Assembly (NCBI RefSeq): GCF_020509005.1
Contig: NC_063019.1
Coordinates: forward strand, 2,542,001 to 2,606,000
Origin: Fulvia fulva
Lineage: Eukaryota > Ascomycota > Dothideomycetes > Mycosphaerellales > Mycosphaerellaceae
Direction of reading: 5' to 3'
Length of the DNA: 64,000 nucleotides
This document shows, piece by piece, positions 1 to 11,620 of the stretch (its first letter is position 1; each line of letters starts with the position of its first letter). The notes beneath the pieces were generated by a model that worked only from the letters and a program-made list of their open reading frames with translations, had not been told where the DNA came from and made no database searches. Made by a program: the position numbers and the translations under genes.

Positions 1-1086
1 CGTTACGGGTAGCGAGCTACGGACAGTTAGCTACGATATAGCCTAGACCGCCGTAGTAGGTATAGAGTCCGGCCTAGCGACGGCGAAGCTTCTCTTCGGG
101 AGTGAGCTTACCGTTAACGAGGCCCTAGACTCGAGGGACGGCGGTACTAGCGCTAAGATCTATAGCGTCACCTATAGAGACGGGAGGGAGAGCCGTAGGA
201 GCGGCGGCGCCTAGTAGAGTAGCGAAGTGGCTTCCGGGACTACGAGGCTAACGACCTTAAGAACGGGAAGCGAGGAGAGAGGCGGTGTGTTTTATGTTAG
301 AGTCGAGGCGCTAGTAGGTCTCGACGAGCTTACGGAAGCTTATAGTACCGACGTCCTTGTCCTCGAGGGCTCGAAGAAGCTCTGCTAACAAACCACGGCG
401 GAGAGTGCTCTTCTTAGTCTCTTCGTTATAGCCGGTGAACCCGATGTCGCGGTTAAAGGCCGCGAGGTACTCGGCGAAGCTCTTGTTCTTCTAGAGGAGG
501 TTATAGATAGCGTTCTAGGCGGTAGCTCTACGGTCTAGATCACTAAAGGTAGTACGGAGGTCCTAGATCAAGGTGAGGACGTCCGGGCAGCCGATAGTCT
601 ACGTAGCGTTGTCGATATAGTGTTATACCTAAGCCGCGGCGTCTCCCTAAAGGAGGGAGAAGACGTACGTGACTTTGTCCTTCTCTTACGGAAAGTGGTC
701 GGCATTAGCCAACAGCTTAATAGTAAGCTATGTCTTAAATGCCTTAAACTTGCTCTTATTACCGTCGAACTCGTCTAGGTCGTTAACCTTCTTAGAGAAG
801 TACTAGCGGCGGTTATCGTCGGCGTACGGGGCGAGGTTCTAGAAGGTGTTTATAATACCTTAAAGGTATGTTGCTTAGTTGTTTGCTTGCTCGACCTGCT
901 AGGCGGTCTCGCGGAAAGAGGAGACGGTGCGGTTGATAAGAGCGTAGGCGGTATCGGGGTTAGCGTTTGCCTAGGTACCGAAGGTAGCGGCGTTCGAGAA
1001 GGGGATGTTAGTCTACTTACTAAAGTAGAATAGAGTGTCTTAGTTGTCGAGGTTAATACCTCTATCGGTAGCGTAGTCACCTATAA
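1..1086 (-). pseudogene. RIP-mutated Ty3/gypsy gag, minus strand
   Basis: One frame reads through the region on the minus strand, broken only by TAG/TAA codons at positions expected to be Q or W. About 300-850 encodes a capsid-like domain, with a DEFDGNKSKFKAF segment and a following Y-x-x-S-L-x-G-x-A block typical of Retrotrans_gag. Near the window edge (about 1-75) is a degenerate CCHC knuckle after the segment KLTPEEKLRRR, with cysteines turned to tyrosines. The likely start is an ATA at 1084-1086 before GDYATDRG; ATG>ATA is the change RIP makes on the opposite strand. Pol would lie to the left, outside the window. The family is clear; the subfamily is not. Confidence 0.75.
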
Positions 1087-1560
1087 GGATGACTCGAGTA
1101 GTTAACGGTTTGTTAGTCTTTTATGATGTTAGGGCGAGAGCCTAGCCTATAAGATGTAAGGGTGAAAGCGAGAATGTAGGTACGAAGTGTAGATATAAAA
1201 GGGTATAGTATAATTGCTATACAAAACAAAAGACGAAGAAAGTAAGAGAGGCCTAGGGAAGGCTAGATATTTATACGCGACCCTCGCGAGTGCGTGTCCC
1301 CGTATCAATAGGGCTAACTCGTACGAAGCCGCGCTTAGTAGCTTTGCTCAAAACCTTATTCCAACCTGCCCTACGTTCCGAGTCTTCTACGTGCTTCTTC
1401 TAGGGTCTAGCGTAGTCGCGGGTACTCGCGGGAGTACCGTGAGTCATATAGTTACGAGCCGAAGTGAATCTGTCAAGGTTTGGTAGAGGGGTGAATTTGG
1501 AGGGCTAGGTCCCGTAGTGAATGTTACGGGGTATATAATTCTTGGCGCTTATACACTAAG
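1087..1560. other. No gene; probable leader/LTR side of the gag element
   Basis: No coding frame was recognised. It lies upstream of the minus-strand gag and probably holds its leader and 5' LTR, but LTR ends could not be fixed because no second copy is present. A 90-codon open stretch at 1214-1486 has no recognisable domain and reads antisense to the presumed leader. Confidence 0.35.
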
Positions 1561-1619
1561 CTAGACTGTCACTTCTTAACGACTTCTAAGCACTCTAAGG
1601 CTCTTCTGTCCCCACCTTC

Positions 1620-2665
1620 TATACACTCTATAGGGAGACTATGACACGAGAAGACAACATTACGAGTTGAAGTATATTACGGTCGTATTAAGGAGTGGCT
1701 TAACTATAGTAGCCGCTACGATATCTTTATACTCTTCGAGTCGTTACTAAATTAGTAGAACTAAGGCTACGACCGTTAACGTAGTGAACTCGCTAATAAT
1801 CGTAAGTGTTGTTATAAGGTGTTAACCGGTCACTTCTAGTAGAGTATAACTCGCTATATTAGTAACTACGTACTACTCGAAGTGCTTAAGCTTTATAAGC
1901 GCGTAGAAGCATTGCTCTATAATAACTATAGGGTTGACGATGCTAGTAATAAGATCAAGTACTCTACGTATAGCTACGGCTATAAGTAGTATTAGTATAA
2001 CGACTATACTACTAAGACTCTAGGCTAGCTATACGTTCATAATATTATAAAGCTTCTTAAGGTGAATAGACGACGATCTACGAAGCTACTACTATAGCGC
2101 TTCGACCTCTATTAGTTCGTTAAGTTCGATAAGATAAGGCTACTTAAGAAGGTATAGCTACTACCTCGAATACGAGAGCCTAACATCTACTTTAGTAACC
2201 GTAAGCCTATAACAGGTGGTATAACGTTATATTCGACGAAGCGAGCACTTACTACTCGTGAATTAGACGACTTGATTAAGGCTATAATTAAGAGAGCGAA
2301 GCCGGCTATAGTAACGACTACTACCTTTGTTCTTAAGCCTAGAGTATCACTTACTTAATTAAAGAAGACAGTACCTAATTATAGCTATAAGGGTAGCTAA
2401 TACCGTACTTAGTAATGCCCTTACTAACGAGACAATCGAGTATATAGTCCTGCCTATTACGCTACTAAATACGAGTACTATAACCTTCGGTAGGAGTCCT
2501 TATAACTAGCTCCGCCGAAGTAGCTAAGTAAGGTCGATGTACTACGCTAACGACTCGCTAAGATAGAGGCTCGTAAGTAGTAGCGACAATATACTAAGGA
2601 GGAGCGAGCAAGATTATAGGCTAACTACTATCGATAGTAAGCAATATTAGCTAAGTATCGTCGAT
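1620..2665 (+). pseudogene. RIP-mutated MULE-type transposase, C-terminal part
   Basis: A plus-strand frame runs about 340 codons with stops only as TAG/TAA. At about 1665-1720 it reads TTLRVEVYYGRIKEWL, like the T-S-R-V-E-x-x-H-x-x-x-K segment that follows the catalytic domain of Mutator-like (MULE) transposases. A run of Q and basic residues follows. At about 1960-2050 there is a degraded SWIM-like zinc finger (T-x-S-Y-G-Y-K ... LGQLYVHNI, with likely C>Y changes), then a tail rich in R, Q and K. The N-terminal DDE domain is missing, so this is a fragment. Assignment rests on motif order seen through RIP damage, so it is moderate. No terminal inverted repeats were found. Confidence 0.5.
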
Positions 2666-3455
2666 AGGTTACGCTATAACAACACTAATTATAGTAGTCA
2701 CAGTAGCAACGGATAGTATATCTATCGACTTAGCCGGTAAGGCCTCTATACTATAGTGTCGTCTAGTAATAGCACTTCTAATAGTCGTAGCAATAGCTAG
2801 GTAAGTATTAACATTAGTAATAGCAATAATAGGCCTATTACATCTAGCAGCAGTAACGACAGCTTGATCAGTATGAACCAGCATATATAGCGCGTGGATA
2901 CAGGGCTGTAGGGCAGAAGCTAATAGGCCCTGAGTAGATAGTAGTAACAACACCTTTTCTCAGCCTCATTCTAATATGCTCCTTGCAGCGAAGTGATAAT
3001 GATGCCAAGCATACGATATAGGCGCAAATACGCTGTGCTACGTATATTATATATCGTCGGTTATTGCTGGGGGGAAGGCGGCGATCTGGGGGGAACGGAA
3101 GTATCGAGGCAAGGAAAGCGCGAGGAGGCAGAGAAGATGTACTAGCGAGCACTATTCTATTCGACCGGAGGGCGGTACGCATGATCCGAAGACAGCAGAA
3201 GTTTTGACAGAATCGCCCCGTGCGCGACAAACGGCAACGACCATAACGGCTGTGACGGGTCACGATCCCTACTCGATCAGAGTCTGCAACGTGGCCGACA
3301 CCTGGATACCTGGTCCGTGCTTGATGCAACAATACTTCAATGCCAAGACACAACCAAATAGCCTAGCATTTGCGTGTGGTCTGTCTGACACTCATACAAA
3401 TACAGCTCTCCCGAAGAAACGCTCAAATCAGTTTCCGATTATTCCAGCTACAGCT
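2666..3455. other. Non-coding stretch ahead of the dynamin-like gene
   Basis: CA and TG dinucleotides reappear here, so the stretch is largely spared RIP, unlike 1-2660. Frames in it (for example 2868-3353 minus and the 5' part of 3204-3761 plus) show no domain. It probably contains the upstream region of the dynamin-like gene. A G-rich patch (two GGGGGG-type runs) lies near 3070-3105. No promoter element can be named with confidence. Confidence 0.4.
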
Positions 3456-3684
3456 ATGACTATGACTGAGGAACTTGACGTTGTGCCTGCTCTTCCTGCC
3501 AAAACCATCAGCAAAGCTTTATCAGCAGGGACTCCAGAGCCGAGCAATGTCTCCGTTGGCATCGACACACTCCAGTGCTCGAGGCAGCGCAAAGTGCTGG
3601 ACACAGTAGACAAGCTCAGAACCTGCGGTCTAGGCAGTGAAATCTCACTTCCTCAGCTAGTCGTGTGTGGAGATCAGTCAGCTG

Positions 3685-3743
3685 GTAAGGTTTGTGCCTT
3701 GTATGTGCTAGGATATCATTTAACACGGACATTCTCCTTACAG
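3685..3743 (+). other. Spliceosomal intron in the dynamin-like gene
   Basis: A 59 bp intron with GTAAGG at the donor and TTACAG at the acceptor. It interrupts the glycine codon of the P-loop (phase 1); removing it restores GDQSAGKSS in frame. The size is typical of ascomycete introns. Confidence 0.85.
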
Positions 3744-4329
3744 GCAAGAGCAGTGTTCTAGAGGCTTTGACTGAGATCACATTTCCCAGAGCCGACGAGC
3801 TCTGTACTCGTTTCGCAACAGAGATAGTTCTTCGCCGTGCTGCGTCGGAAGCGATTGCGATTAAGATAATTCCAGACACCTTGCGATCGTCTAACGAACA
3901 ACACGCCATCAAAGCTTTTAATGAGTATATAACTAACTTCAACAGTCTCACTACTTAGCTGTCCTCTCTGATAGAGAAGGCCCAGATTGCAATAGGGACT
4001 AGCACTTAAGTAGATAGCGATAGGACCCGAACATTTGCCCGCGACGTTCTTAGTATCGAAATAGTAGCACCTAGGCGCCCTTAGTTGACGGTAGTCGATC
4101 TACCGGGAATGATCTAGAATAAGAATGCTAACGGCGATAAGGCTTTAGCCGACAAATTGACTAAGAAATATATCTCCTAGAGCCGAACGATATACTTAGT
4201 AGTAATTACGGCTATAAACGATATAGACAATTAGAGGATCCTAAGTCTAGTTAAGGAAGCTAACCCTAACGGCGATCGGTCTATAGGTATTATAACAAAG
4301 CTAGACATACTTCTAGTAGGATTAGGTAT

Positions 4330-4344
4330 TACGTTATTTATATA
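4330..4344. repeat. Left target-site duplication of composite LINE X-B
   Basis: The 15 bases tacgttatttatata abut the 3' (TA)n tail of X-B. The other copy is not beside 6666 but is at 34667-34681 on the opposite strand, which is evidence for the inversion. Confidence 0.75.
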
Positions 4345-6111
4345 TATATATTGTTTATTAAGCTATTATAGTACCTCCTAGCCTATATAGCTATTCTACG
4401 TACTTCTGTCTTTCGAAGGGGAAACCGCTCGCGGTGAAAACCCCTCTCCTCTCCTATACTACTATTGTCCGTTATTTACCTTCCCGCTTTCCTTATAGAG
4501 GGTGTACTAGTATTATAGACCTGCCCTAATAACTACCTTATCTATATCCCCTTAGTCTCCCTCCTCTTCTCTATCTACTCCTCCGTCTTGTTAGCTAGTT
4601 TAAACTAGGTAAGGTATCCTTGTCTTAGGACCTAACGTACTATCCTCTATACGTCGCTCTTATTCGTAACGATCGACTAGTAGTTACGTCTAGCTACTCT
4701 CGCTCTCTATATACTCCGCCCTTCTACCTACTATAGGCACCGTACGACTATATATTCCGGGTTCTACGACGGGTAGCTATACTCGTACGCTAGGTTATCT
4801 ATATCTAGGACGTTCCTCCTATATAAGTAAGCCCGAAGCCCGATATATTCGGACCGGATTTAGATTATTACGCTTGCTTCTACCCTTATAAGGTCGCGGT
4901 ATAGGAGGTAGTTATGTCTCTAGAAGGTTCGTAGGGCTAGGGGGCCTATTCTCGCTAGCGGGTTACTATTCTATTCCTATTCCTATAGGTAGCCGGCTAC
5001 CTACTCTACGAGGCTCTAGGACTTTCCCTTATTCCCCTTCCTTTCCCGGGTTCTTCGTCCCTCCTCCTCCCTCGCTAGCTACTCCGGCGCTCCTTATACT
5101 TTCCTAAAAACCCGTAAGTCGTCCCGCTTCTAACTCCTTCTTACGTACGGTCCTATATATAGCCGGCTATATCTCTATACGATTCGTACTGTCTTATCGT
5201 AGATAGTTTACTATACTAGGTACCCTATTGTCTTTGCCGTATATTAGATCCTTATCCCTTAGATATAGTAACGGATAGGTAGTATCCCGGTCTCTATCTC
5301 GGCTACTCTCGTTAGTATAGTCTTATACGCTCCGAGAATTCTTCTTAAGTTACCTACTTAATTTCGATTAAGAGGCTGTTCGATCCGTCGCGGTACTAGC
5401 TTATCGACTCCCCCCGTACCCTAGATTTATACCCCGTAAAGTATCGCTAGTCAAACGATTACTTTATATATTATTCTTACTTTATCGAAGGTCGCCCGCT
5501 ACGTTGACTTAGTAAGACGTGTTATTAATGCCTCGTTTACTTATGCCCTATTCTAGGCCTTCTTAATCTATAGGTTCTAGCTTAGCTTCGGGTCTAGCTA
5601 GATTCCTAGTACTCGGAGTTCGGGGGAGGGCTCCGTCTCGTATCCCTAGATTATTATAGTTGCCTATATATTATAGTAGGTCCTCGCTTTACTAAAGTGG
5701 ATCAGCTAGTATTTCTCTAGGGTAAAACGGACGCCGTAGCGTCTAGCCTAGTCCTCGTATACTCTATATCTCTCCGTAAGTAGTCTATAGTTTTCCTCCG
5801 TTATTACGGACTAGGCTAGGACATTTATGTCGTCTACGAAGCCTAATGCCGAAGTCTAAGGGGACGTAAGTAAGGGGATAAGGTCGGCTATAAAGATTAG
5901 GAATAGGATTAGGGATAGCGTAGATCCTTAGGAGATTCCGGTCTCTACGTATACCCTATCGGATTTATGCCTCCCGAGGACTATTCTCGTAGTCCTCTCT
6001 TTAAAGAAGGAGTATATAAATTTCGTAGCCTATACGGGGACTCCCTTCTATCGAAGTATATAGAGTAGTCTTTTGTAGGAGACGTTATCGAATACTCCGG
6101 AGATGTCTAGG
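4345..6111 (-). pseudogene. LINE-B ORF2 3' fragment (RT motif A to C-terminus) with 3'UTR
   Basis: The minus strand matches the LINE-B copy at 60615-62389. It includes the RT motif-A DISG(A)FDNV start, the GFVDD catalytic box, the PKLSW-type thumb region and the C-terminal Cys/His-type tail, followed by a UTR of about 180 bases. Tryptophan and glutamine codons have become TAG/TAA throughout. The fragment begins inside the RT domain and has no start of its own. Confidence 0.75.
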
Positions 6112-6666
6112 TAAGGAAGGAATCGTATTTAGTAAGCTAGCTACGAGATAAGGTAATAAGTCTTAACCGCGCTTTCCTACTTATCTAGTACTACCGTATA
6201 GCCTCGTTTCGAGAGGTTAGCCCGGAGCAAAAGCTTCCCTCTACGCCCTCCCTCCCTATTTACTCCTTAAGCTAATATCTATCTCTATAGGCCTAAGCCC
6301 TTTAGTGCTCTCTATTAACCGATATACGTATCCGTCTACTCGGGCTATATAGACAGTATTAGCCGTCGCTACTAGTATATACTACGCCCTAGGTTTTGAC
6401 GCCCTTTACGTTACCGTAGCCTATTTCTAGAAAGCGGCCGTCTATACCTTGTAGGTTTACTCGGGGCATATACTACGCCGGGTAGCGTACTCCTTACGTT
6501 TCTACCTACTAACTAATATAAAGTTCCTTATTACCCTACCCTCGATCCTCCCCGATTATAGAACTAATCTACTCGTATTATACGTCTTTTCCCCGTCCTA
6601 ATAGCCGTCGTTTCCTTACTTAGGCTATCGTCTTTTCCTCGTCGCAATCTACTATATTAGACTAGG
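6112..6666 (-). repeat. Module X, RIP-mutated copy
   Basis: Aligns base for base, apart from RIP-type changes and a few others, with 20135-20688. It begins cctagtct at 6666 and ends ccttcctt at about 6112, directly joined to LINE-B. It has no similarity that I can see to the bodies of LINE-A, LINE-B or LINE-C. Its origin is unknown. Confidence 0.75.
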
Positions 6667-6674
6667 TACGTTAT
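6667..6674. repeat. Target-site duplication of LINE-A copy 1, left side
   Basis: tacgttat before the GATA tail of LINE-A. The partner lies at 34674-34681 in reverse complement, beside the 5' end of the plus-strand LINE-A. LINE-A entered the right-hand TSD of X-B. Confidence 0.7.
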
Positions 6675-6876
6675 ATAGATAGATAGATATTTCATTAAGC
6701 TGTTATAGTGCCCTTTGGCCTATATAGCTATACTATCTTGTTTTCGTATATATAGAGAGGAGACCGTATTAGTGAAAACCCCTCCTCCTTCCCGACTGTC
6801 TTTTCCTCCTAGTTTTTGTCTTAAATTTCCCTTATTAGGGGTACGCTAGTGTTATAGGCCTGCCCTAATGACTGCC

Positions 6877-9800
6877 CTATCTATAACCCCCCTAGCTTCC
6901 GCCTCTTATCTATCTACTCCTCCGTCTCGCTAGCGAGGCTAAACTACTAGAGGTATCCCTACTATAGTATCTACCGAGAGATTCGGCGAATGTTACCTCT
7001 GTCCCTAATAATTGACTTATAGTCTCTCCTTCCCGCTTAGTGCCTCTAATTTCCCCTGCCTCCCGCCTACTACGGGCATCGTAGTAGTATATGTTCTAGG
7101 TTTTACGATAGGTAGCTATACTAGTAGGCTGGGCTATAGATATCTAGTACGCGTCTTCTATATAGGTAGGCCCTTAATCTAATGTGTTCGGACCTGATCT
7201 GGATCGCTATGCTTGCTTCGGCCCTTATCAGGTCCCTATATAGCTAGTAATTATGTCTCTAGAAGGCTCGGAGCGCTATCGGGCCTATTGTCTTAGAGGG
7301 CTTCCTTTTCTAGTCCTACTCCTATAGGTAGCTCGCTATCTATTCCGCTAGGCTTTAGGTCTTAGCCTTACTCCCGCCGGCCTAGCGAGTCCTACGCTCC
7401 TCCTCTTTTCGTACTAGCCATTCGGTACTTGTCTATATAGCCGTAAAGGTAGTAAGGTCATCCTCTTTTTGGCTTGTCCTATGTCCGGCCCCTCTCCGGT
7501 AGTGGCTTTCTATCTTATTCTTTGCCTCCTAGATCGTAGTTTGTACTAGGTAACCTGTCGTCCTTACCGCGTATTGAATTCTTATTCCCCGGATGTACTA
7601 GCCGATTAGTAGTGTTCCTGTCTCTATTTCTACCGTGCTTATTAACGTTGTCTTATATACGCCTAGTACCCTACGTAGGTTGCCTACCTATATCCTGTTT
7701 AGGAGTTGCTCTATCCGTTTCGGGATCGGCTTGCCTACGCCTCCTGTTCCCCAAATCTATGCCCCGTATAATATAGCTAGTCTAACGATCGCCTTATATA
7801 TTACTCTTACCTTGTCGAATGTTACTCCCTATATAGATACCGTAAGTCTCTTTATCGAGGCTTTATTAACTTGTACTCGACTCTAGGCTTTCTTAACCTA
7901 TACATTCTAGCTTAGCTTCGGGTCGAGCTAGATCTCTAGTACTCGTAGCTCTACTAATAGCTTTGTCTCGTAGCCTTAGATTCTTACCGCCGCCTTTATA
8001 TTATAGTATGTTCTCGCTTTACTAAAGTGTATAAGTTAGTACTTTTTAGGGGCGAACCGGGCACTATACTTCTTTACCTACTCCTCGCATTTCTTATGCC
8101 TATCTTCGAGGAGGCGACAGTTCTCTTCTATCGAGTCTGACTAGGCTAGGATGTTTATATCGTCTACGAACCCCGATACTAAGGTTTGCGGAGAGGTGAG
8201 TAGGGGGATTAGATCAGACATAAATATTAGAAATAGGATAGGGGAGAGAGTAGATCCCTAAGGTATTCTAGCCTCTACCTTTACCGGGTCGGACGTATAC
8301 CTTCCTAGGACTAGGTATGTCGTCCGTTCCTAGAGAAAGGAGTAGACGAACGTCGTTGCCTACTAGGGGATGCCTTTCTACTATAGGATATATATTAGCC
8401 TTTAGTATAAGACGTTGTCGAAGGCTCCTACGATGTCGAGGGATAGTAAGGACGCCGCTCGGTTCCTACCGTAGTACTAGAGGGTCTGAATTTGCTCCCT
8501 AATTAGCTCTATTACTATTAGTGTTGATCGCTAGCTTCTTCCCCCTATCTATGTTGCTAGGAGTACGTAGTTGTCCTCGGCTAGCTATATAAGTCTCTAG
8601 GCTACTATCTTTTCTAGGACCTTCCCTATCGTGTTTAGAAGTAACATTGGTCTATACGACTTGGGCTAAGTATAGTCCTCCTTCTATAGCTTACGTAGCA
8701 CTACTGTTATAGACTCTCTATACGGCTTCGGGTAATACCCTAGCCGTAGGCACGCGGTAAACAGGTTCACTAGGCTCGGCGCGATCTCTTCTCTATACTC
8801 TTTTAGTAGTATATTTAGTATCCTATCTAGGCCTAGGGCTTTTCGTCCTTTTAGCTTACTTATAACTCCTGTTACTATATTAGAGCTAACCGCCTAATCT
8901 ATGTCTAGGGGTTCCGGGTATATACTCGGGTCGATATCCGTAAGGTCTACCTCTACTTACGTCGAAAAGAAATAGTCGGCTAATACTTTTGCCTTACCCC
9001 GGGGCGTAGCCTAGGCAATCCCTTCGCGGTCTACGATTAGGGGGAAGTAAGGGGTTTGTTACTCTTTAGGTAGTCGTACCTATTTAGTAAGTCTCTATAT
9101 CTATTCCGAGTTTTCTATAACGAGCCCGATTGTCGCTCTCTAGTCCTATAGCTTATCGCGTCTTATCTATACCTTCTTCTCTTATGTCGCGCGACAGTAT
9201 TACTCCTACGTCTCTTAGGTATACTCCTTCGTCTACTGTCGCCTTGCCCTTCTAGCCTCCCTTACCTTCGTAGAGTATTTAGGGGTCTAGAAGGCCTTCT
9301 ACTACGTTAAGGGCCGGAGTAACGGCGTATATTGTTTCGCTACTTACTATATAACCGAGTTAATCTATTCCGCTACTTGATCTAGCTAAGCTATCGTCTC
9401 GAGTTCTCTATACTATAGTAGGTTCGCTATTAGGAAGCCTCTTATATTATCCTATCGTGCCTTCTTCTAGTTACGGCGTAGTTCGCTTACTAGCTCCTCT
9501 ATCGCCTTTACCTATAGCGTCGTTTAGATAGGGATATAGTCTAAGGAGGCTTCTAGCGCGTAGTTCGGTCGGCATTAGACTAGTCTCTCTTCAAGTTCTC
9601 GTAATAGAAAGTATAGGTCGATTGTACTTATACTAGTACGGGCCTTCTACGTCTCTATTCCCTTTAGTATTACTAAGGCTATTCCGTAGCGTGCGGTTAT
9701 ATCTAGTAGCTTTCCCCCTAGAAACGCGTACGGGGGAGTGAATTCGAGTCCCTACTATAGGTAGTAGAGGTTAAAGTCGCCGAGGAGTACTTACTTTATA

Positions 9801-10246
9801 TCTTAGCTTAGGGTCCGCTCTAGGTAGGCGAGGGTTCCTAGTTCCCTACTCGTCCGACCCCGCGGTAGCGGGTTATAAACGTTATAGATCTAGATAGGGC
9901 CTTATGTCGTATCGATCTAGATTAATATTATGTCTCCTAGGTTGCCCTACTACGGTAGTATAACCTTCTATAACTTAAGGTCTATAGTCTTACTTACGTA
10001 TATATATATCCTCGGGATAACGCCTCGTTAGCCCGCGATTACGGTATAGTATCTCCGGTCATTATAAGTAGCTAGGAGTCCTACGTAGGGGTTTATCTAT
10101 AGTCCCTATACCGTAATAACGTAGTACCGTAGCAGGTCTAGCTCTTATAGAAAGTAGCGCTAGACCTTGTCCCTACTTTTGTTTACGTTATACTATACGA
10201 TAGTAATGTCGTCGTATAGTATTATTCGTTATCCGTGAGGTCTATT
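6877..10246 (-). pseudogene. LINE-A ORF2: AP-endonuclease and reverse transcriptase, inactivated
   Basis: The frame corresponds to 36773-40142 of the opposed copy. N-terminal endonuclease motifs are readable despite stops: VQYNVNKS at the start, YNVYNP, LGDFNLYY and STIDL. RT follows with LSLDIVGAFDNV (motif A), PQGSTLSPILF and GFVDD (motif C, usual F-x-DD). A thumb region (LDPKLS...) and a C-terminal Cys/His-type segment close it. Dozens of TAG/TAA codons make it non-functional. Limits are approximate because start and stop codons are damaged. Confidence 0.8.
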
Positions 10247-10259
10247 TCTATACTAACCT

Positions 10260-11620
10260 ACTATATCTCCTAAGCCTATATCTCGCTGTTCGGCTAGCCC
10301 TAGGGCCGCTAGGGCGCCCTAAAGATTTGTATTTAGCCTACTTCGTTAGCGGCCCGGTTAAGGTGTCGAGGCCTACCGGGAGGTAGATACGTTTACGGTT
10401 AGGTTCCCTTATTCGTCTCTTCTACCCTCTTCCTTTTGCTCGGCTCGAAGCCCTTATATACGGTAGGTCCCTCCTACTATCGTTAGGAGTACCTAGCTAG
10501 TATAGAGATCCTTACTTGTCTCGCTCGTTCTTATACTACTATTCTAGCTAGGTATTAGCTTGAATACGCTAGGTACCTTCTACCGTAGTATATACACCTA
10601 CTCTCCTTTTTTAGGCATTCCCTTCCCTAGTATAGGCCTACGTAGTAAGGACACCTTAGGGTCTTCTCCCCGTATTTTAGGGCTATATAACCGTACTGTT
10701 AGTATTAGAAGCATTATAGTACCCTATAGCTACTCTAATAGATCTCCGTGTCTATTCTCTCGTAGTTCTAGAATAGCCTATTGTCTAGTATCTAGTTAGC
10801 TTATTCCGCTGTCTCTACCTAAATAATAAGCGATAAATACGTCTTTTCTCGGTCTACTGTCTTATATAGCTATACCGCCTTCGTTAGTCGTACTCCTAGG
10901 GAGTTATTCTAGTTCTATACTTAGAGGTAGGGAAGGTCTTCGACCTTAAATGTTCTAGGGACCCCGTAGGTAATGACGGTATACTATTAGTAGGAGGATC
11001 GTACCGACTTCGCGGCTTTAGTAGTCTACTCCTTATAGGTCTCTAGCTTTCGTCTATTAGACTCTTATACGGTAAAGAGTCTTACTACGCCTATTGCCTC
11101 TACCCTCGCTCTAACTACCTCCTTTTGGCCGATTCTGTCGACAATCTCCTTACTTATTAGGGCTACGATTTCTTATTTCTCCGCCGGATTAGTAATATGC
11201 CTTACTTACCTTCGGAGGGGGTTAATTCTTACCTACTACTACTATTGCCTATATAGTTAGTCTCTAGGCTACCTTCTATATTGCTTATTAGATTGTCTTT
11301 AGGATTTAGTATAATAGCGCTTTTAGCGCTTCTAGTAGCTATACTATAGTGTTCTTATATATCCGGGCTAGGTGTTCGTTATCCCCTAGTAAGTTTTCCG
11401 CCTCCGTATATAGGGTCGTCTACGCTATATTGTTTGTCGTTAGCCTCTACTTTCTATATAGTAGGCCTTGGCTTATGTCCTCGGTTTTTTCTTAGTTTGT
11501 TCCCCGGTTTGACTCTTAGTATAGAATGTTCGTAAGGCTATAGCTCTCGTTAGTTACTATCCTTCGCTACTATTCGGGGTCGCGCTTCCTAATTAGGTAG
11601 TTGTCCTCCGTAACTCCGTA
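10260..11620 (-). pseudogene. LINE-A ORF1 (gag-like, CCHC), inactivated
   Basis: Aligns by position with 35400-36760 of the opposed copy. The middle part (EIVDRIG... VVRLFTV) lines up with the equivalent block of LINE-C ORF1 (EIIQKIG... VLKLFTA), which supports an RNA-binding gag-like role. The C-terminal knuckle reads C-F-x-Y-x-Q-Y-G-Y, with the usual C and H changed to Y. No intact start codon can be assigned. Confidence 0.7.

Larger units (their letters stand above)
3456..4344 (+). pseudogene. Dynamin-family GTPase, broken and partly RIP-mutated (5' part)
   Basis: Dynamin-type large GTPases use GTP to remodel membranes or organelles. From ATG 3456 the frame gives about 60 variable residues, then LPQLVVCGDQSAGK, an intron (3685-3743), and SSVLEAL; GDQSAGKSS is the dynamin P-loop. 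Next come FPRADELCTRFATEI, then DLPGM (G3) near 4100 and TKLD (G4) near 4300. Up to about 3957 the frame is clean. Beyond it, TAG/TAA stops appear at Q/W positions, so RIP damage starts abruptly. The gene stops at composite LINE X-B (4345). The sequence that follows it in frame is at 34681-34541 on the other strand. A TTG-initiated extension to 3204 is open but the in-frame ATG is preferred. Confidence 0.85.
4345..6666 (-). mobile_element. Composite LINE X-B: module X plus LINE-B 3' part
   Basis: Read on the minus strand, it starts with module X (6666-6112), switches at 6111 to LINE-B ORF2 at the RT motif-A block LDISG(A/V)FDNV, and runs to the LINE-B 3' end with a (TA)n tail. LINE-B identity comes from end-to-end similarity with 60615-62389. 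All frames are closed by RIP-type stops. Because a TSD marks both ends once the inversion is undone, X is the true 5' end of this insertion, not a later 5' flank. The element lacks ORF1 and endonuclease, so it must have been moved by another LINE's enzymes. Confidence 0.8.

Noticed and set aside
850..1080. 76-codon minus-strand frame
   Set aside because: Opens with GTG in a frame that is not the gag frame; the true gag frame runs beside it through RIP stops.
6675..6692. GATA repeats as stand-alone microsatellites
   Set aside because: Each run is the 3' tail of a LINE, next to a target duplication.
8317..8502. 61-residue frame, repeated at 19040 and 38517
   Set aside because: Antisense to LINE-A RT. 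It recurs only because LINE-A recurs, and RIP removes stops on that strand.
10560..10799. 79-residue frame, identical at 36220-36459
   Set aside because: Antisense to LINE-A ORF1; not an independent conserved gene.
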